Counted from the stretch's first letter, positions 41,163 to 49,479 are shown. The stretch: 64,000 nt of DNA from JAPPLB01 sp965208945 (GCA_965208945.1 OZ242366.1:992001-1056000), one strand, 5' to 3'. The notes: generated by a model not told the origin, from the letters alone. Program-made: numbers and translations.

Positions 41163-42047
41163 TCAGACGTAGAATGTACCGATGTAGTACCCGTGGGTGT
41201 TGCTCACCCATTCCTGCGCCAGGAAGTCTACGGCATAGCTCGCCGACGACACGTAGACGTGGGTCTTTCCAGCCAGGCACTCAAACGTAATGTCGCCTGC
41301 TGAGTTCTGAGTGATCGTGTTGTAGCCAGCATAATAGGTCAAGTCAGAAGAAGGTGCCTCACCGACAACAATGACTGTAGGCTCAATGGCGTTCAGCCAC
41401 TTTTTTGGCACGCGGCCGCTTTTCCGACCGTGATGGGGGGCAAATAAGATGTCTGACTTTTCTGGGGTGAAATCGTAGCTGATGCTCTCCATGAAGTCCG
41501 TCTCAAGGTCTCCCATCCAGGTTACAGTCGCTCCTTGTTCCAAGCTGTATCGGATGACCGGAGAAATGTTGTTTGGGCTACCACCGTCCTCGACCTGTTT
41601 AAGTGCCCTCTTGAACTCCTCGTTGGTCACGATTGGCCATCGGACAAAGATACCGGACGAGTAGCGCTCGTCATTCGTTTGGTTCATCCACAGCCGCGAG
41701 CAACCACGCTCGATGTAGAATGCCTTGCTCGCGTGATCCCGAAGCGTCTTGTAGCGCTTGAAGTCATCGGTCTCATCGTATTTTGTCGCTTGATTCTTGA
41801 CGACATAGAAGTTCAAGATATTGATTTGATCATCGAGCTGCACGAGGCCATCGATGTGGTCCTGATCGGGGTGGGTGGAAATGAATCGGGTAATTCCCTT
41901 CCCCTGCTTTGCATAATCGATCTCATTCAGAATCTGATATCTACGGCTGTCTGGCAGACAGCAATCAATGATGGAAAAGTTGTCGCTGTTGTGTTGAATG
42001 TAGAACATGTCTCCGTTCCCGACAGCGAAGGACTTAACTAGGCTCAT
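41163..42047 (-). CDS. ComEC-like metallo-beta-lactamase-fold protein (cargo pair, gene 2)
   Basis: This 294-aa protein has the metal-binding motif THPDQDHIDG (residues 58-67), a second ligand in WMGDLE (Asp180) and APHHGRKSG (His205/206). This is the pattern of the beta-lactamase domain of ComEC and related cytosolic proteins, some of which are nucleases or phosphodiesterases. It has no signal peptide or transmembrane segment. Its ATG overlaps the stop of the membrane protein gene (ATGA), so the two are made together. The pair is visibly AT-richer than the neighbouring phage genes. The substrate is unknown. Confidence 0.8.
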   Translation of the reverse strand: MSLVKSFAVGNGDMFYIQHNSDNFSIIDCCLPDSRRYQILNEIDYAKQGKGITRFISTHPDQDHIDGLVQLDDQINILNFYVVKNQATKYDETDDFKRYKTLRDHASKAFYIERGCSRLWMNQTNDERYSSGIFVRWPIVTNEEFKRALKQVEDGGSPNNISPVIRYSLEQGATVTWMGDLETDFMESISYDFTPEKSDILFAPHHGRKSGRVPKKWLNAIEPTVIVVGEAPSSDLTYYAGYNTITQNSAGDITFECLAGKTHVYVSSASYAVDFLAQEWVSNTHGYYIGTFYV

Positions 42048-42781
42048 TTTGACTCCAGATCACAAGCTGCTTCGAGTAAAAAACGGGCGTAGCGGTCGGC
42101 TGGGACTCGTACTGTTTCCGGAGACACACAGAGCAGCCATCCAAGAATGACACCCCCGATAAGGAGGACTGCTACGGTGGGCACCGGAGCCAAGACTCCC
42201 AAGGTGGTCCATCCGTTCCACGCAGACCACCCAGCGGTGACCAGACTGGGCAGGGCCACGCTAATCGCCATTCTCTTTAGTCCGAGCAGATTTCTGCGAT
42301 AGCCGTATTCGACATTCCCCTTAAAGACGAGTGGAAAGCGTTCAGTGTCCCGCGTGAGGTCTCGCAGCTCGTCGACGGCCGACGCATAAAGCTCAAGAGC
42401 CCGTTCCAGGTCCGAGCTTTCTTCCGCCACAGTAGGAATCTCCAGACCTAGCTTGCGTAAGCAGTTGTGGACGCGCACTCTCGTATGCGCATTGAACTCT
42501 TCGTTGCCATGTCGAAGGAACCGAGTCGTAGGCGGCCCACCCCAAGACTTCCAAAGCTCGGCCTCGAGGCGCTTGCCGGGGTCTGCGCTGACTTGGCTCA
42601 GGAAGTATAAGAGGGATGCGAGAACAAGGCTAGACACACCGACAAATGAAACATTTAAGACTTCAGGAAAAATTGAAGCTATCGCCAAAATGGCGGGTGT
42701 GAGGACAAAGCAGATCGGCAGGGTGCGAGCGTGCCAAGTGTATCGGCCTTGGTCAAGTTTTTTTGTCCATGCTTCTAACAC
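42044..42781 (-). CDS. Four-helix membrane protein (cargo pair, gene 1)
   Basis: This 245-aa protein has two hydrophobic helices near the N-terminus (about residues 20-38 and 44-64) and two near the C-terminus (about 173-190 and 196-218). Between them is a cytosolic domain of about 100 residues containing LWKSWGGPPTTRFLRH. Two-helix pairs flanking a soluble domain are common in membrane effectors of bacterial conflict systems, though I do not recognise a named family. It is translated together with the metallo-hydrolase and lies downstream of the prophage repressor, where lysogeny-expressed cargo is usual. Confidence 0.75.
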   Translation of the reverse strand: MLEAWTKKLDQGRYTWHARTLPICFVLTPAILAIASIFPEVLNVSFVGVSSLVLASLLYFLSQVSADPGKRLEAELWKSWGGPPTTRFLRHGNEEFNAHTRVRVHNCLRKLGLEIPTVAEESSDLERALELYASAVDELRDLTRDTERFPLVFKGNVEYGYRRNLLGLKRMAISVALPSLVTAGWSAWNGWTTLGVLAPVPTVAVLLIGGVILGWLLCVSPETVRVPADRYARFLLEAACDLESK

Positions 42782-42891
42782 CCTGAAATTCCAAACTCGC
42801 TGTAGCCGTTTCTCAGTGTTCTCACGACATGCTCCCAGTCGCAGACCATCCTATTGTCGAGGGCTTGCGTGTCGGCTGAGTGGTGCTGACC

Positions 42892-42948
42892 TCACAGCGT
42901 CCGGGCCATCCACTTGACCTCGCCGATGACTTCGGCGTCGCGGGCCAC
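42892..42948 (-). pseudogene. Duplicate 3' end of the repressor gene
   Basis: The minus strand encodes RDAEVIGEVKWMARTL followed by TGA, identical over these residues to the end of the intact repressor at 44072. The remainder of the gene is missing. With the intact copy it brackets the CsgG-like gene as direct repeats. Confidence 0.8.
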
Positions 42949-43064
42949 GGCACGGGCTTCGCCGTTCATACCGGCTTGCAGTTGGGATTGGAGGGCTTAC
43001 TCATGCTCTTTGAACCCCTTGTAACGGTGCTTGACAGGACCCTTAAATCGGCTTCAAATCGCGT

Positions 43065-44048
43065 TCAGAAGATCCGTCCGCCGGAGCGCTTGCGCTTGCT
43101 CTTCCGCCCACTGTCAGTGGCTGCGGGTGCCGCGGCCCGCTTCAGCGTGCTGCCGACAGCAATCTCCGCGTCGCCGCTGACGAGTCGCGCTGTCGAGTAC
43201 TTCGCTTCCGCCCTGACGATCTCCACCAAACCAACCTCGGTTTCGTCGGCCCCCAACACCTCGCCGGTGTCCGGATCCACGATCTGCTCACCGACGGCAA
43301 ACACCCCAAGCTGCTCGCCGGGGCGGAAGAACACATTCCCATAATTGAGGATGAGCGTCCCGTCTCCCCGGACCTGGATGACCTTGATGGGGATGATCCT
43401 CGTAACCATTAGCTCAGTGATTCGCGCGGCGACGACCCGTTGAACGTCGGCGAAGGGATCGGAGCTCGTACCTCCGGTTTCGATCCCGCCCAACGACAAT
43501 GAGCTACCGGGCGACACGCTTCCCTCGACACTGTCGGCAATCACGATCTTGCCCGTTGCCACATCAGTGATTTTCAGATCGACGCCCATGTCCACCGCCG
43601 TTGTTTTCTTGCTTACACCACCAGCGCCTCTACGTACCTTGCCGCCGAACAGCGACCCGACATTCCCTCCGCCGCCCAAGGACATGCCGGACTCTCGTTG
43701 CCCGAACTTGGTAATTGCCCCATACAGGAGGTAGTCAACGCCTGTTAAGCCCCCCAGACCACCGCCGGCATCGGTCAACCCGACCTCGGCCAACCCTTGC
43801 TCGGTAAGGATTCCGTCCAGTTGGCCTCTCTCCATCACGTCCACCTTGCCGCTCTTGAAGACTGCCGTTTCAAGCATTTGGCGAAAACCAACAGCTAAAT
43901 TCTCGTTGCAGTCATATACCGCGCGGTCCATACCCTCGCACGAGATATTGTGCGCAGCCACATCGACCTGCGCGACGCCTATTACCGGCTTTTGTGCTAC
44001 TGCGACACCAGCCCACAACAGTGTCGCGAAAACGATTGTTCGATTCAT
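43065..44048 (-). CDS. CsgG/curli-assembly-like secreted protein
   Basis: The start at 44048 gives 327 aa with a strong ribosome site (GGAGGAAG) and a signal peptide (TIVFATLLWAGVAVAQ). The body resembles the CsgG family: VGFRQMLETAVFKSGKVDVM, ERGQLDGILTEQGL, GVDYLLYGAITKFG and DLKITDVATGKIV. There is no lipobox cysteine at the cleavage site, so it is not a typical CsgG lipoprotein. It follows the repressor in the same direction, so it is probably expressed in the lysogen. Confidence 0.8.
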   Translation of the reverse strand: MNRTIVFATLLWAGVAVAQKPVIGVAQVDVAAHNISCEGMDRAVYDCNENLAVGFRQMLETAVFKSGKVDVMERGQLDGILTEQGLAEVGLTDAGGGLGGLTGVDYLLYGAITKFGQRESGMSLGGGGNVGSLFGGKVRRGAGGVSKKTTAVDMGVDLKITDVATGKIVIADSVEGSVSPGSSLSLGGIETGGTSSDPFADVQRVVAARITELMVTRIIPIKVIQVRGDGTLILNYGNVFFRPGEQLGVFAVGEQIVDPDTGEVLGADETEVGLVEIVRAEAKYSTARLVSGDAEIAVGSTLKRAAAPAATDSGRKSKRKRSGGRIF

Positions 44049-44071
44049 GATTTTCTTCCTCCAAAATGGTT

Positions 44072-44857
44072 TTACAAAGTCCTCGCCATCCACTTTACTT
44101 CGCCGATGACTTCGGCGTCGCGGGGCCAGGGGACCGGGTTCCAGGCCGGATGGTCGCTTAGGAACTGCCAAGCGCCGGCCTGGTCCTTGCCGGCGCGCTT
44201 GACGACCACGCCGTCAGCGGTACGCACCACGAAGACGCCGCCGACGCGCCGCCGCCGTCTGGCGCGGTCCACCAGGATCGAGCTGCCCTCCGGCAAGGAC
44301 GGCTCCATCGACTCGCCTTGCACCTTCACCACCGTGCACTGGCTCGGGTCGAGGCCGTGGCGTAGCAGCCAGTCGCGCCGGAACATCAGGCGCTCCGTCA
44401 CTGGCTCGTCATCGGCCTCCGCGCCTGCGCCGGCCGCAACGGCCAAGTCGATCTGGTCAACCTGCCGCGAGGCAGGAAACCGGACGACTTCGGCCTCGCC
44501 TGTCTGTTCCGTCAGGGTCGAATCGTCCTCGATGACCACGACTTCGGGACTGGTTGTGAGGCGCGAAAGCAACTCCACCGCTCCTGTCGTGCTCTTGGCC
44601 GTCCGTTGAAGATCTGCCACCACTTCGCGTAGCGCAGCGGCGACTTCAGGCGAAACCTCCTGCGTTTCCGTGCCCGGTCCAATATAGAACTTCAAGCCAA
44701 GCTCATTGCACAGTGCCTGAACAGTAGACACGCGAAGATCCAACTTCCGCTTGAGACTGCGGACCGCACTCTCGTGGCCGACTGCGGCAATCGAAATATC
44801 CCTGCCGGACCGGCCGCTTTTCGCCACGGCCTCGATCAGTACGTCGGAATAGGTCAC
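44072..44857 (-). CDS. CI/LexA-type prophage repressor with S24 peptidase domain
   Basis: This 261-aa protein has a short N-terminal DNA-binding region (SAVRSLKRKLDLRVSTVQAL). Its C-terminal S24 domain carries the serine in VQGESMEPS (Ser183) and the lysine in DGVVVKRAGK (Lys220), so RecA-stimulated self-cleavage is expected. It diverges from the rightward early genes across a 70-bp regulatory gap containing the promoter at 44896. Mu itself uses a different repressor type. Confidence 0.85.
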   Translation of the reverse strand: MTYSDVLIEAVAKSGRSGRDISIAAVGHESAVRSLKRKLDLRVSTVQALCNELGLKFYIGPGTETQEVSPEVAAALREVVADLQRTAKSTTGAVELLSRLTTSPEVVVIEDDSTLTEQTGEAEVVRFPASRQVDQIDLAVAAGAGAEADDEPVTERLMFRRDWLLRHGLDPSQCTVVKVQGESMEPSLPEGSSILVDRARRRRRVGGVFVVRTADGVVVKRAGKDQAGAWQFLSDHPAWNPVPWPRDAEVIGEVKWMARTL

Positions 44858-44895
44858 ATATTCCCTACCGGAAACAATTTTATCAGGACCCCAGC

Positions 44896-44924
44896 TTGAC
44901 AGTGGGGAATTAATGCCCTACATT
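44896..44924 (+). promoter_or_regulatory. Early rightward promoter
   Basis: A perfect TTGACA (44896-44901), a 17-bp spacer and TACATT (44919-44924) predict transcription from about 44931, which is also the ATG of the first early gene. The gap between divergent genes is the obvious place for repressor control. Confidence 0.7.
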
Positions 44925-44930
44925 CGAGGC

Positions 44931-45194
44931 ATGAATTCCCTGGACGCATCCCTTGTGGCCCTATCTGAGGTGTTTGCGGCCCACCGTGGCGTGAGCCTGT
45001 GGCGGGTGGGACACCTGGCAGCCAGTCGCGGTTCGTTCTTCGTCGATATCAAGAATCACAAGCGCCACTGTCAGACCAATACCCATACCCGCGTTCTTCA
45101 GTGGTTCTCCGACCACTGGCCTGATGGGCTGGAGTGGCCGGCGGACATACTGCGGCCGATACCGAAGCGGAATCACCCGAAGGAGGCGGCATGA
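44931..45194 (+). CDS. First early gene, putative Cro-like regulator
   Basis: Starting at 44931 the product is 87 aa (MNSLDASLVALSEVFAAHRG and RVGHLAASRGSFFVDIKNHK). The helical first half, with LWRVGHLAASRGS as a possible recognition helix, and the position opposite the repressor suggest a Cro/Ner-type role. An alternative ATG at 44913 lies upstream of the predicted -10 box, so would not be on that transcript. The transcript would be leaderless or nearly so. Confidence 0.5.
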   Translation: MNSLDASLVALSEVFAAHRGVSLWRVGHLAASRGSFFVDIKNHKRHCQTNTHTRVLQWFSDHWPDGLEWPADILRPIPKRNHPKEAA

Positions 45195-45415
45195 TGGCTA
45201 AGACGGGAAACACATCTTTTGACAGCCGCATGCTCCGTAAAAGAGTCGCGATAGCAGTTGAGGAAGCGGCCAGGAAGACCGCCGAAAGTGAGCAGTCAGA
45301 TCCGGAAGACTTTGCGGTTCTTGAGGGCATGCTGCTGGCGATGCAGATGCTGGGCGGCCCGCGAGAGGTCGCCGAAGTGATCCGTTATTCCTTGCTGATC
45401 GATTGCGACAAATGA
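45191..45415 (+). CDS. Small early protein (74 aa)
   Basis: ATG codons at 45191 and 45194 overlap the stop of the preceding gene, and AGGAGG lies just before. The helical, charged product (RMLRKRVAIAVEEAARKTAE near the N-terminus) has no recognised family. Confidence 0.6.
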   Translation: MMAKTGNTSFDSRMLRKRVAIAVEEAARKTAESEQSDPEDFAVLEGMLLAMQMLGGPREVAEVIRYSLLIDCDK

Positions 45416-45570
45416 GCGTGTATCACATCGAAAACGTCGAGCACGTTGCACCTGTTATTCAAGGCGCGGCCCTCAATCAGTCGAGCCAGATGGCCCTTTC
45501 CGTCGCGCACCAGTTCGGTGGTGAGCTGGACCGAAAGCCGGATGAGCTCGACCTTGGTTTCTTCCTTCAC
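45385..45570 (-). CDS. Small leftward ORF in the early region (61 aa)
   Basis: A GTG at 45570 is preceded on the minus strand by AGGAGGAATT, a strong ribosome site. The product (KEETKVELIRLSVQLTTELV and ALNNRCNVLDVFDVIHAHL) is helical and unrecognised. It overlaps the end of the rightward gene, which lowers confidence. Confidence 0.45.
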   Translation of the reverse strand: MKEETKVELIRLSVQLTTELVRDGKGHLARLIEGRALNNRCNVLDVFDVIHAHLSQSISKE

Positions 45571-45686
45571 AATTCCTCCTGCTGCCCCAGGGGGGAGAGC
45601 GGGGCGGCCGTTGCTGGCGGCCGTCCCGCAAACCACAAGCCTAGCACCGCTTGGGATCACCCTCGGGAGGCGGCTTGATGGCGCGA

Positions 45687-46355
45687 CTACTGGCTGCCGG
45701 ACGATTTGTTGCCTTCGGCCTTTTCTTGAGCCGCAGCGACTCGGGCCGGAAGGGTGAAGGCGTAGGTCAGAAACAACTCAGTGAATTCCTGCATCTGCTT
45801 CGCTTGCTCTGGTGTGAATTCTTCCTCTTCCTCGTGAGTTGCTTCGTTCCCTTCGTCACGCAGAAAGTCGGCCCACTCTGCCATCGCGGGTGTAAGCATT
45901 TGTTGATCAGCCAAAGACTTGATGCGGGCTTTGAGCCTCTTCTCTTTGAAATTTTTACTGTCAGGACCAATCGAAGTGGTGGCTCTCTTCAGGACCTTGC
46001 GGAACATCATGCCGGCACTGGTGAAGTTTTTGTGCTGCAGGCTTTTCATCGCCTCCCTGTAGTCCCGCGCCATCGCATCAGGAACGTGTCCGGGAGCATT
46101 GGTCTTACGACGCTTCGGATACGCGTCAAGTATGGAGAACCCCTCGTCGAGCGGGTCACCACCACAATGCTCCGGCGTCGCCCGAGACCTGCCATGGTTA
46201 TTCAATTTGACTACCACTCCACGTCTGCATTTACGGCACACAAAGAGCGTGTTCCAGACTGCCCTGCCCTCTTCTTCATGTGCAAGTTGACCGCCGAACT
46301 CAAATCCTATGCGCTCGGACGCGCAGTGTGGGCAGTCTAGGACGATTTCAGGCAT
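45687..46355 (-). CDS. DUF4145-like protein with zinc ribbon
   Basis: The ATG at 46355 gives 222 aa. An N-terminal zinc ribbon (CPHCASER, then LFVCRKCRRG) is followed by a helical domain with DYREAMKSLQHKNFTSAGMM and FRKVLKRATT, the DUF4145 pattern. Such domains often occur in restriction or other phage-defence proteins, but also alone. It is on the opposite strand to the early operon, a sign of separate regulation. Its ATG shares the palindrome CATG with the start of the rightward gene at 46354. Confidence 0.65.
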   Translation of the reverse strand: MPEIVLDCPHCASERIGFEFGGQLAHEEEGRAVWNTLFVCRKCRRGVVVKLNNHGRSRATPEHCGGDPLDEGFSILDAYPKRRKTNAPGHVPDAMARDYREAMKSLQHKNFTSAGMMFRKVLKRATTSIGPDSKNFKEKRLKARIKSLADQQMLTPAMAEWADFLRDEGNEATHEEEEEFTPEQAKQMQEFTELFLTYAFTLPARVAAAQEKAEGNKSSGSQ

Positions 46356-46575
46356 GTCGGATTTCAAGCCTCACGTCAAGGAAATGGGCAAGACGCTGGC
46401 GCCGGAGCGCGGCCCGGAGACACCGGGCGAGGCTGTCGAGCGCCTGCTCGCATATTACCTGAATCTGGAGCCGGCAGCGCAGACAGCTTTCGTCGCGGCT
46501 CTGATTACAGGGGCAGTTTCGTTGAAGGCGATGCGTTCCGCAGTGAGGCTGCTCGGCAGCGAGGAGGCGGCCTGA
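46354..46575 (+). CDS. Small early protein (73 aa)
   Basis: The product (FKPHVKEMGKTLAPERGPET; ALITGAVSLKAMRSAVRLLG) is unrecognised. The ATG overlaps the divergent DUF4145 start on CATG, and the TGA overlaps the next ATG. Confidence 0.55.
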   Translation: MSDFKPHVKEMGKTLAPERGPETPGEAVERLLAYYLNLEPAAQTAFVAALITGAVSLKAMRSAVRLLGSEEAA

Positions 46576-46820
46576 TGCACGCGGCGCGGATCGAGCGGTC
46601 AGCGCGCTTGCAGCGTGTGCTTGCGGTGCTCGATGGCGGCGGCTGGCACTCGACGATGGACATCGTGCGCGAGGCGGGGGTGTGCGCGGTGAACAGTTGC
46701 ATCTCGGAGCTGCGGGATAACGGGAAGGACATCACGTGCCGGCAGGTCACCGAGCCGCCGCTGCTGGGCGGGGGGCGCGTGTGGGAGTACCGGCTTGAGG
46801 GCGGAGGGGAGCGCGGGTGA
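46575..46820 (+). CDS. Small winged-helix-like early protein (81 aa)
   Basis: SARLQRVLAVLDGGGWHSTM, DIVREAGVCAVNSCISELRD and WEYRLEG form a compact winged-helix pattern, like small helix-turn-helix proteins in phage early operons. It is coupled at both ends by one- to four-base overlaps. Confidence 0.6.
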   Translation: MHAARIERSARLQRVLAVLDGGGWHSTMDIVREAGVCAVNSCISELRDNGKDITCRQVTEPPLLGGGRVWEYRLEGGGERG

Positions 46821-47065
46821 GGCGGCCGCGCTGCCGGGTTCGCCTGGGCGATCTGGTTTTGCAGGCGCGGGCGCTCAAGCGGCTGGAGCGGCGGAGGCCG
46901 CTGGAACTGGACACGCTCGCGGGGCGGCTGGACCGGCTGCGGGCGGGGATCGAGCGGCTGGCGCACGAGAGCCGGAACCTCAGGGACGCCCAACGGGCGG
47001 AGATCGAGAGTCTGATGCGCGACGCCCGCGCGGCGGTCGCGGCGGTGCGGGAGGGGGCACGTTGA
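46817..47065 (+). CDS. Small basic coiled-coil protein upstream of MuA (82 aa)
   Basis: A GTG at 46817 overlaps the preceding TGA. The product is highly charged and helical (RLDRLRAGIERLAHESRNLR). No family is recognised. It ends across the TTG start of the transposase gene. Confidence 0.5.
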   Translation: MRRPRCRVRLGDLVLQARALKRLERRRPLELDTLAGRLDRLRAGIERLAHESRNLRDAQRAEIESLMRDARAAVAAVREGAR

Positions 47066-49479
47066 GCGGCCCCGGCGCGTCCGCGGTGTTCGTCCTGCTG
47101 GGCGAGCCTGACTGCAGCGCCGAGCCGGTAGGGAAGTTGCTGGACCGGGTGATCGCCAACCAGGCGGCCGCGACGCCGCGAATCGCGCGGGTGGGTGCGC
47201 TGCTGCTGGCGGTGCTTGCGAAGCTGGACCGGGACGGCTACGCGGCGGCGATCGAGGAGCGCGGGATCGATCGGCGGCGGGCCGGTGAGGCGCGGGTTTT
47301 GGCGGTGCTGCTGGCCGGGGCCGACGAGCCCCAGGCGCGGCGGGCGCTGGAACTGCCCTATGCGGCGGCGGTGCGGCTGCTGCGTGGGGGCGACCCGCCG
47401 CCGAAGCCGCCACGAGGACTTCCCGAGAGGCTGCGGCGGGTGGGCGCGAAGTTTCGGGCGCAGGCCGCGCAGGTGCGGTCAGCGGGCGAGCAGGTCCCAA
47501 GCGGCGATCCCGCGCAGGCGCGGGCGGCGTTGAAGGAGATCCGGAAAATCGAGGTCGAGATGGCGGCAGCCTTCGAGGCCGTGGCGTGCCTCCGGGCGGT
47601 GATGGAAGCCGCGGCTGAGGATACGGACGAGCGGGAAAAAACCTGTACACCCGACACAAGCGCCGAAAATTCGGCGGGGACAACCTTTTTTCCAGAAAAC
47701 ACGCAAAGCACTGACCCCAAAGGGGATAAGCCGCCGGTTTCGTCCGATGCCCTGGATGCGCGCTGGCGGCAGTTGACGACGAAACAGCGGTCGGCGGCGG
47801 AAGCGAAGGCGGCGGCGATCCGTGGGGCGGTCGAGCGGCACGAGCGGACGGGGGAGCCGCTGCAGACGTGTTTGCACGAGGCGGCGGCGGGCACGCCCTG
47901 GTCGCCGCACACGATTTATTCGAGCTATTACGGCAGAACCGGGGAGCCGGGCTTGTCGGAATTTCCTCGGCACCAGTGGGCGATGGCGCTTGCGCCGCGC
48001 TACCACTCGGGCCGGCCTTCGGCGCAGTGCGACCCGGAGGCGTGGGAGTGGTGGAAACGCGACTATCTGAGGCCGGAGGAGCCGACGCTCAAGCAGACGT
48101 TCCGGCGGCTGGAAACGGAAGCGAAGAAAAAGGGATGGAAGATCCCGAAGGCCGCGAAGACGTTGCATGCGCGGCTCTACCGGGAGATGCACGTGGCGGC
48201 GATCACGCTGGCGCGGAAGGGGCCGCAGGCGCTGCTGGAAAGCCGCCCGTCGGCGATGCGGGACTATCGATCGATCCGCGCGATGGACCTGTGGGTCGCG
48301 GACGGGCGCGAGTCGGACGTGATGGTTCTGTGGCCTGACGGCAAAGAGGCAAGGCCCTGGATCACCGGCTGGAAGGACGTCGCCAAGCGGAAGATCGTGG
48401 GATACCGGGTTGACCGGTCCGAGTCGTCGGATAGCTACCGGTTGTCGCTGGCGGACGCGGTGCGGGAGTTCGGTGTTCCGGGCGCCGTGATGCTGGACAA
48501 CTCCAGCGGAGCGGCGAGCAAGATGCTGACGGGCGGCTGCCATTGGCGATTCAGGGGCGGCAAGCCGAAAGCGGGCGAGGTCGAGGGACTGCTCACGCAG
48601 CTCGTAGGGCCGGAAAACATCCACTGGCAGAAGCCCTACCGCGGGCGCTCGAAAACGATCGAGCGGAGCTTCAAGGACCTGTCCGCGGACCTCGACAAGG
48701 ACCAGCGGCTGCAGGGGGCTTACACGGGCCGCAGCCCGGCGCACAAGCCGGATTACGGCCCGGGCGCGAAGCCGAAGCCGGTCCCGCTGGCGGTATACCT
48801 CGAGGTCGTCGAAGAGGCGATTGCGGAGCACAACTCACGGCGCGGCCGGAGAGGTGAGGGCCTGGCCGGCATGTCGTTTGACGCGGCCTTCTCAGCGGGC
48901 TTGGCGGAGCGCGCGGACGATCCGCCGGCGCGGCTGTCGAGCGCGCAGATGGAGCGCTGGCTGCTGGCCCCGGACGAGTCGGTGGCTCACGCGAAAGACG
49001 GCGTTATCACGCTGCACGGCGGGCGGTACTGGTCGGAGGCTTTGGGGGCGGCGCTGGCGGGCCGGACGAAAGCGGAGAGGACGGTGGTGGTGCGGTTCGA
49101 TCCAGACCACCTGGACCGGCCGATCCTGGTCGAGACGCGCGACGGGCGGCTGATCGCTCGGGCGGAGCCGATCCGGCCGACGCCGTTCCTGGACACGCAG
49201 GCGGCGCGCGATGCGGCGCGAGACGAGGCGCGCTGGCGGAAGATCGCGAAAGAGCAGCTCGACATCGGGGAGCGCAAGGACCGGCGGGCGCTGGAGCGGC
49301 TGCAGCGCGAGGAGCCGGCCGGGGAACCGGAACCGGCCCGGAAGCTGGTGACGGCGCATTTCGGGGTCGCGGCGCGGGAGCGGCCGGCGGCGGAGGTTGG
49401 CGAGGAGGACCGCCGGGCGGCTGACCAGGCGGTGATCGAGATGGCCGAGCGGATGGGCCTGGGCGAGGAGGCGGGATGA
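47062..49479 (+). CDS. MuA-type DDE transposase with N-terminal extension
   Basis: From TTG 47062, which overlaps the previous stop, the protein is 805 aa, longer than MuA (663). The catalytic triad is visible as D414 (LWVADG), D479 (VMLDNSS) and E534 (KTIERSFKDL). The first 190 residues are an Ala/Arg-rich domain seen as a separate gene in other Mu-like phages (VFVLLGEPDC..., RAGEARVLAVLLAGADEPQA). A low-complexity linker (CTPDTSAENSAGTTFF) joins it to the MuA part, which starts near WRQLTTKQRSAAEAKAAAI. It catalyses replicative transposition. Confidence 0.9.
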   Translation: MSGPGASAVFVLLGEPDCSAEPVGKLLDRVIANQAAATPRIARVGALLLAVLAKLDRDGYAAAIEERGIDRRRAGEARVLAVLLAGADEPQARRALELPYAAAVRLLRGGDPPPKPPRGLPERLRRVGAKFRAQAAQVRSAGEQVPSGDPAQARAALKEIRKIEVEMAAAFEAVACLRAVMEAAAEDTDEREKTCTPDTSAENSAGTTFFPENTQSTDPKGDKPPVSSDALDARWRQLTTKQRSAAEAKAAAIRGAVERHERTGEPLQTCLHEAAAGTPWSPHTIYSSYYGRTGEPGLSEFPRHQWAMALAPRYHSGRPSAQCDPEAWEWWKRDYLRPEEPTLKQTFRRLETEAKKKGWKIPKAAKTLHARLYREMHVAAITLARKGPQALLESRPSAMRDYRSIRAMDLWVADGRESDVMVLWPDGKEARPWITGWKDVAKRKIVGYRVDRSESSDSYRLSLADAVREFGVPGAVMLDNSSGAASKMLTGGCHWRFRGGKPKAGEVEGLLTQLVGPENIHWQKPYRGRSKTIERSFKDLSADLDKDQRLQGAYTGRSPAHKPDYGPGAKPKPVPLAVYLEVVEEAIAEHNSRRGRRGEGLAGMSFDAAFSAGLAERADDPPARLSSAQMERWLLAPDESVAHAKDGVITLHGGRYWSEALGAALAGRTKAERTVVVRFDPDHLDRPILVETRDGRLIARAEPIRPTPFLDTQAARDAARDEARWRKIAKEQLDIGERKDRRALERLQREEPAGEPEPARKLVTAHFGVAARERPAAEVGEEDRRAADQAVIEMAERMGLGEEAG

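Noticed and set aside
46795..47061. Upstream extension of the MuA reading frame
   Set aside because: It overlaps two other coupled genes and has a Gly/Ala/Arg composition of a non-coding frame; TTG 47062 overlaps the preceding stop as the neighbours do.
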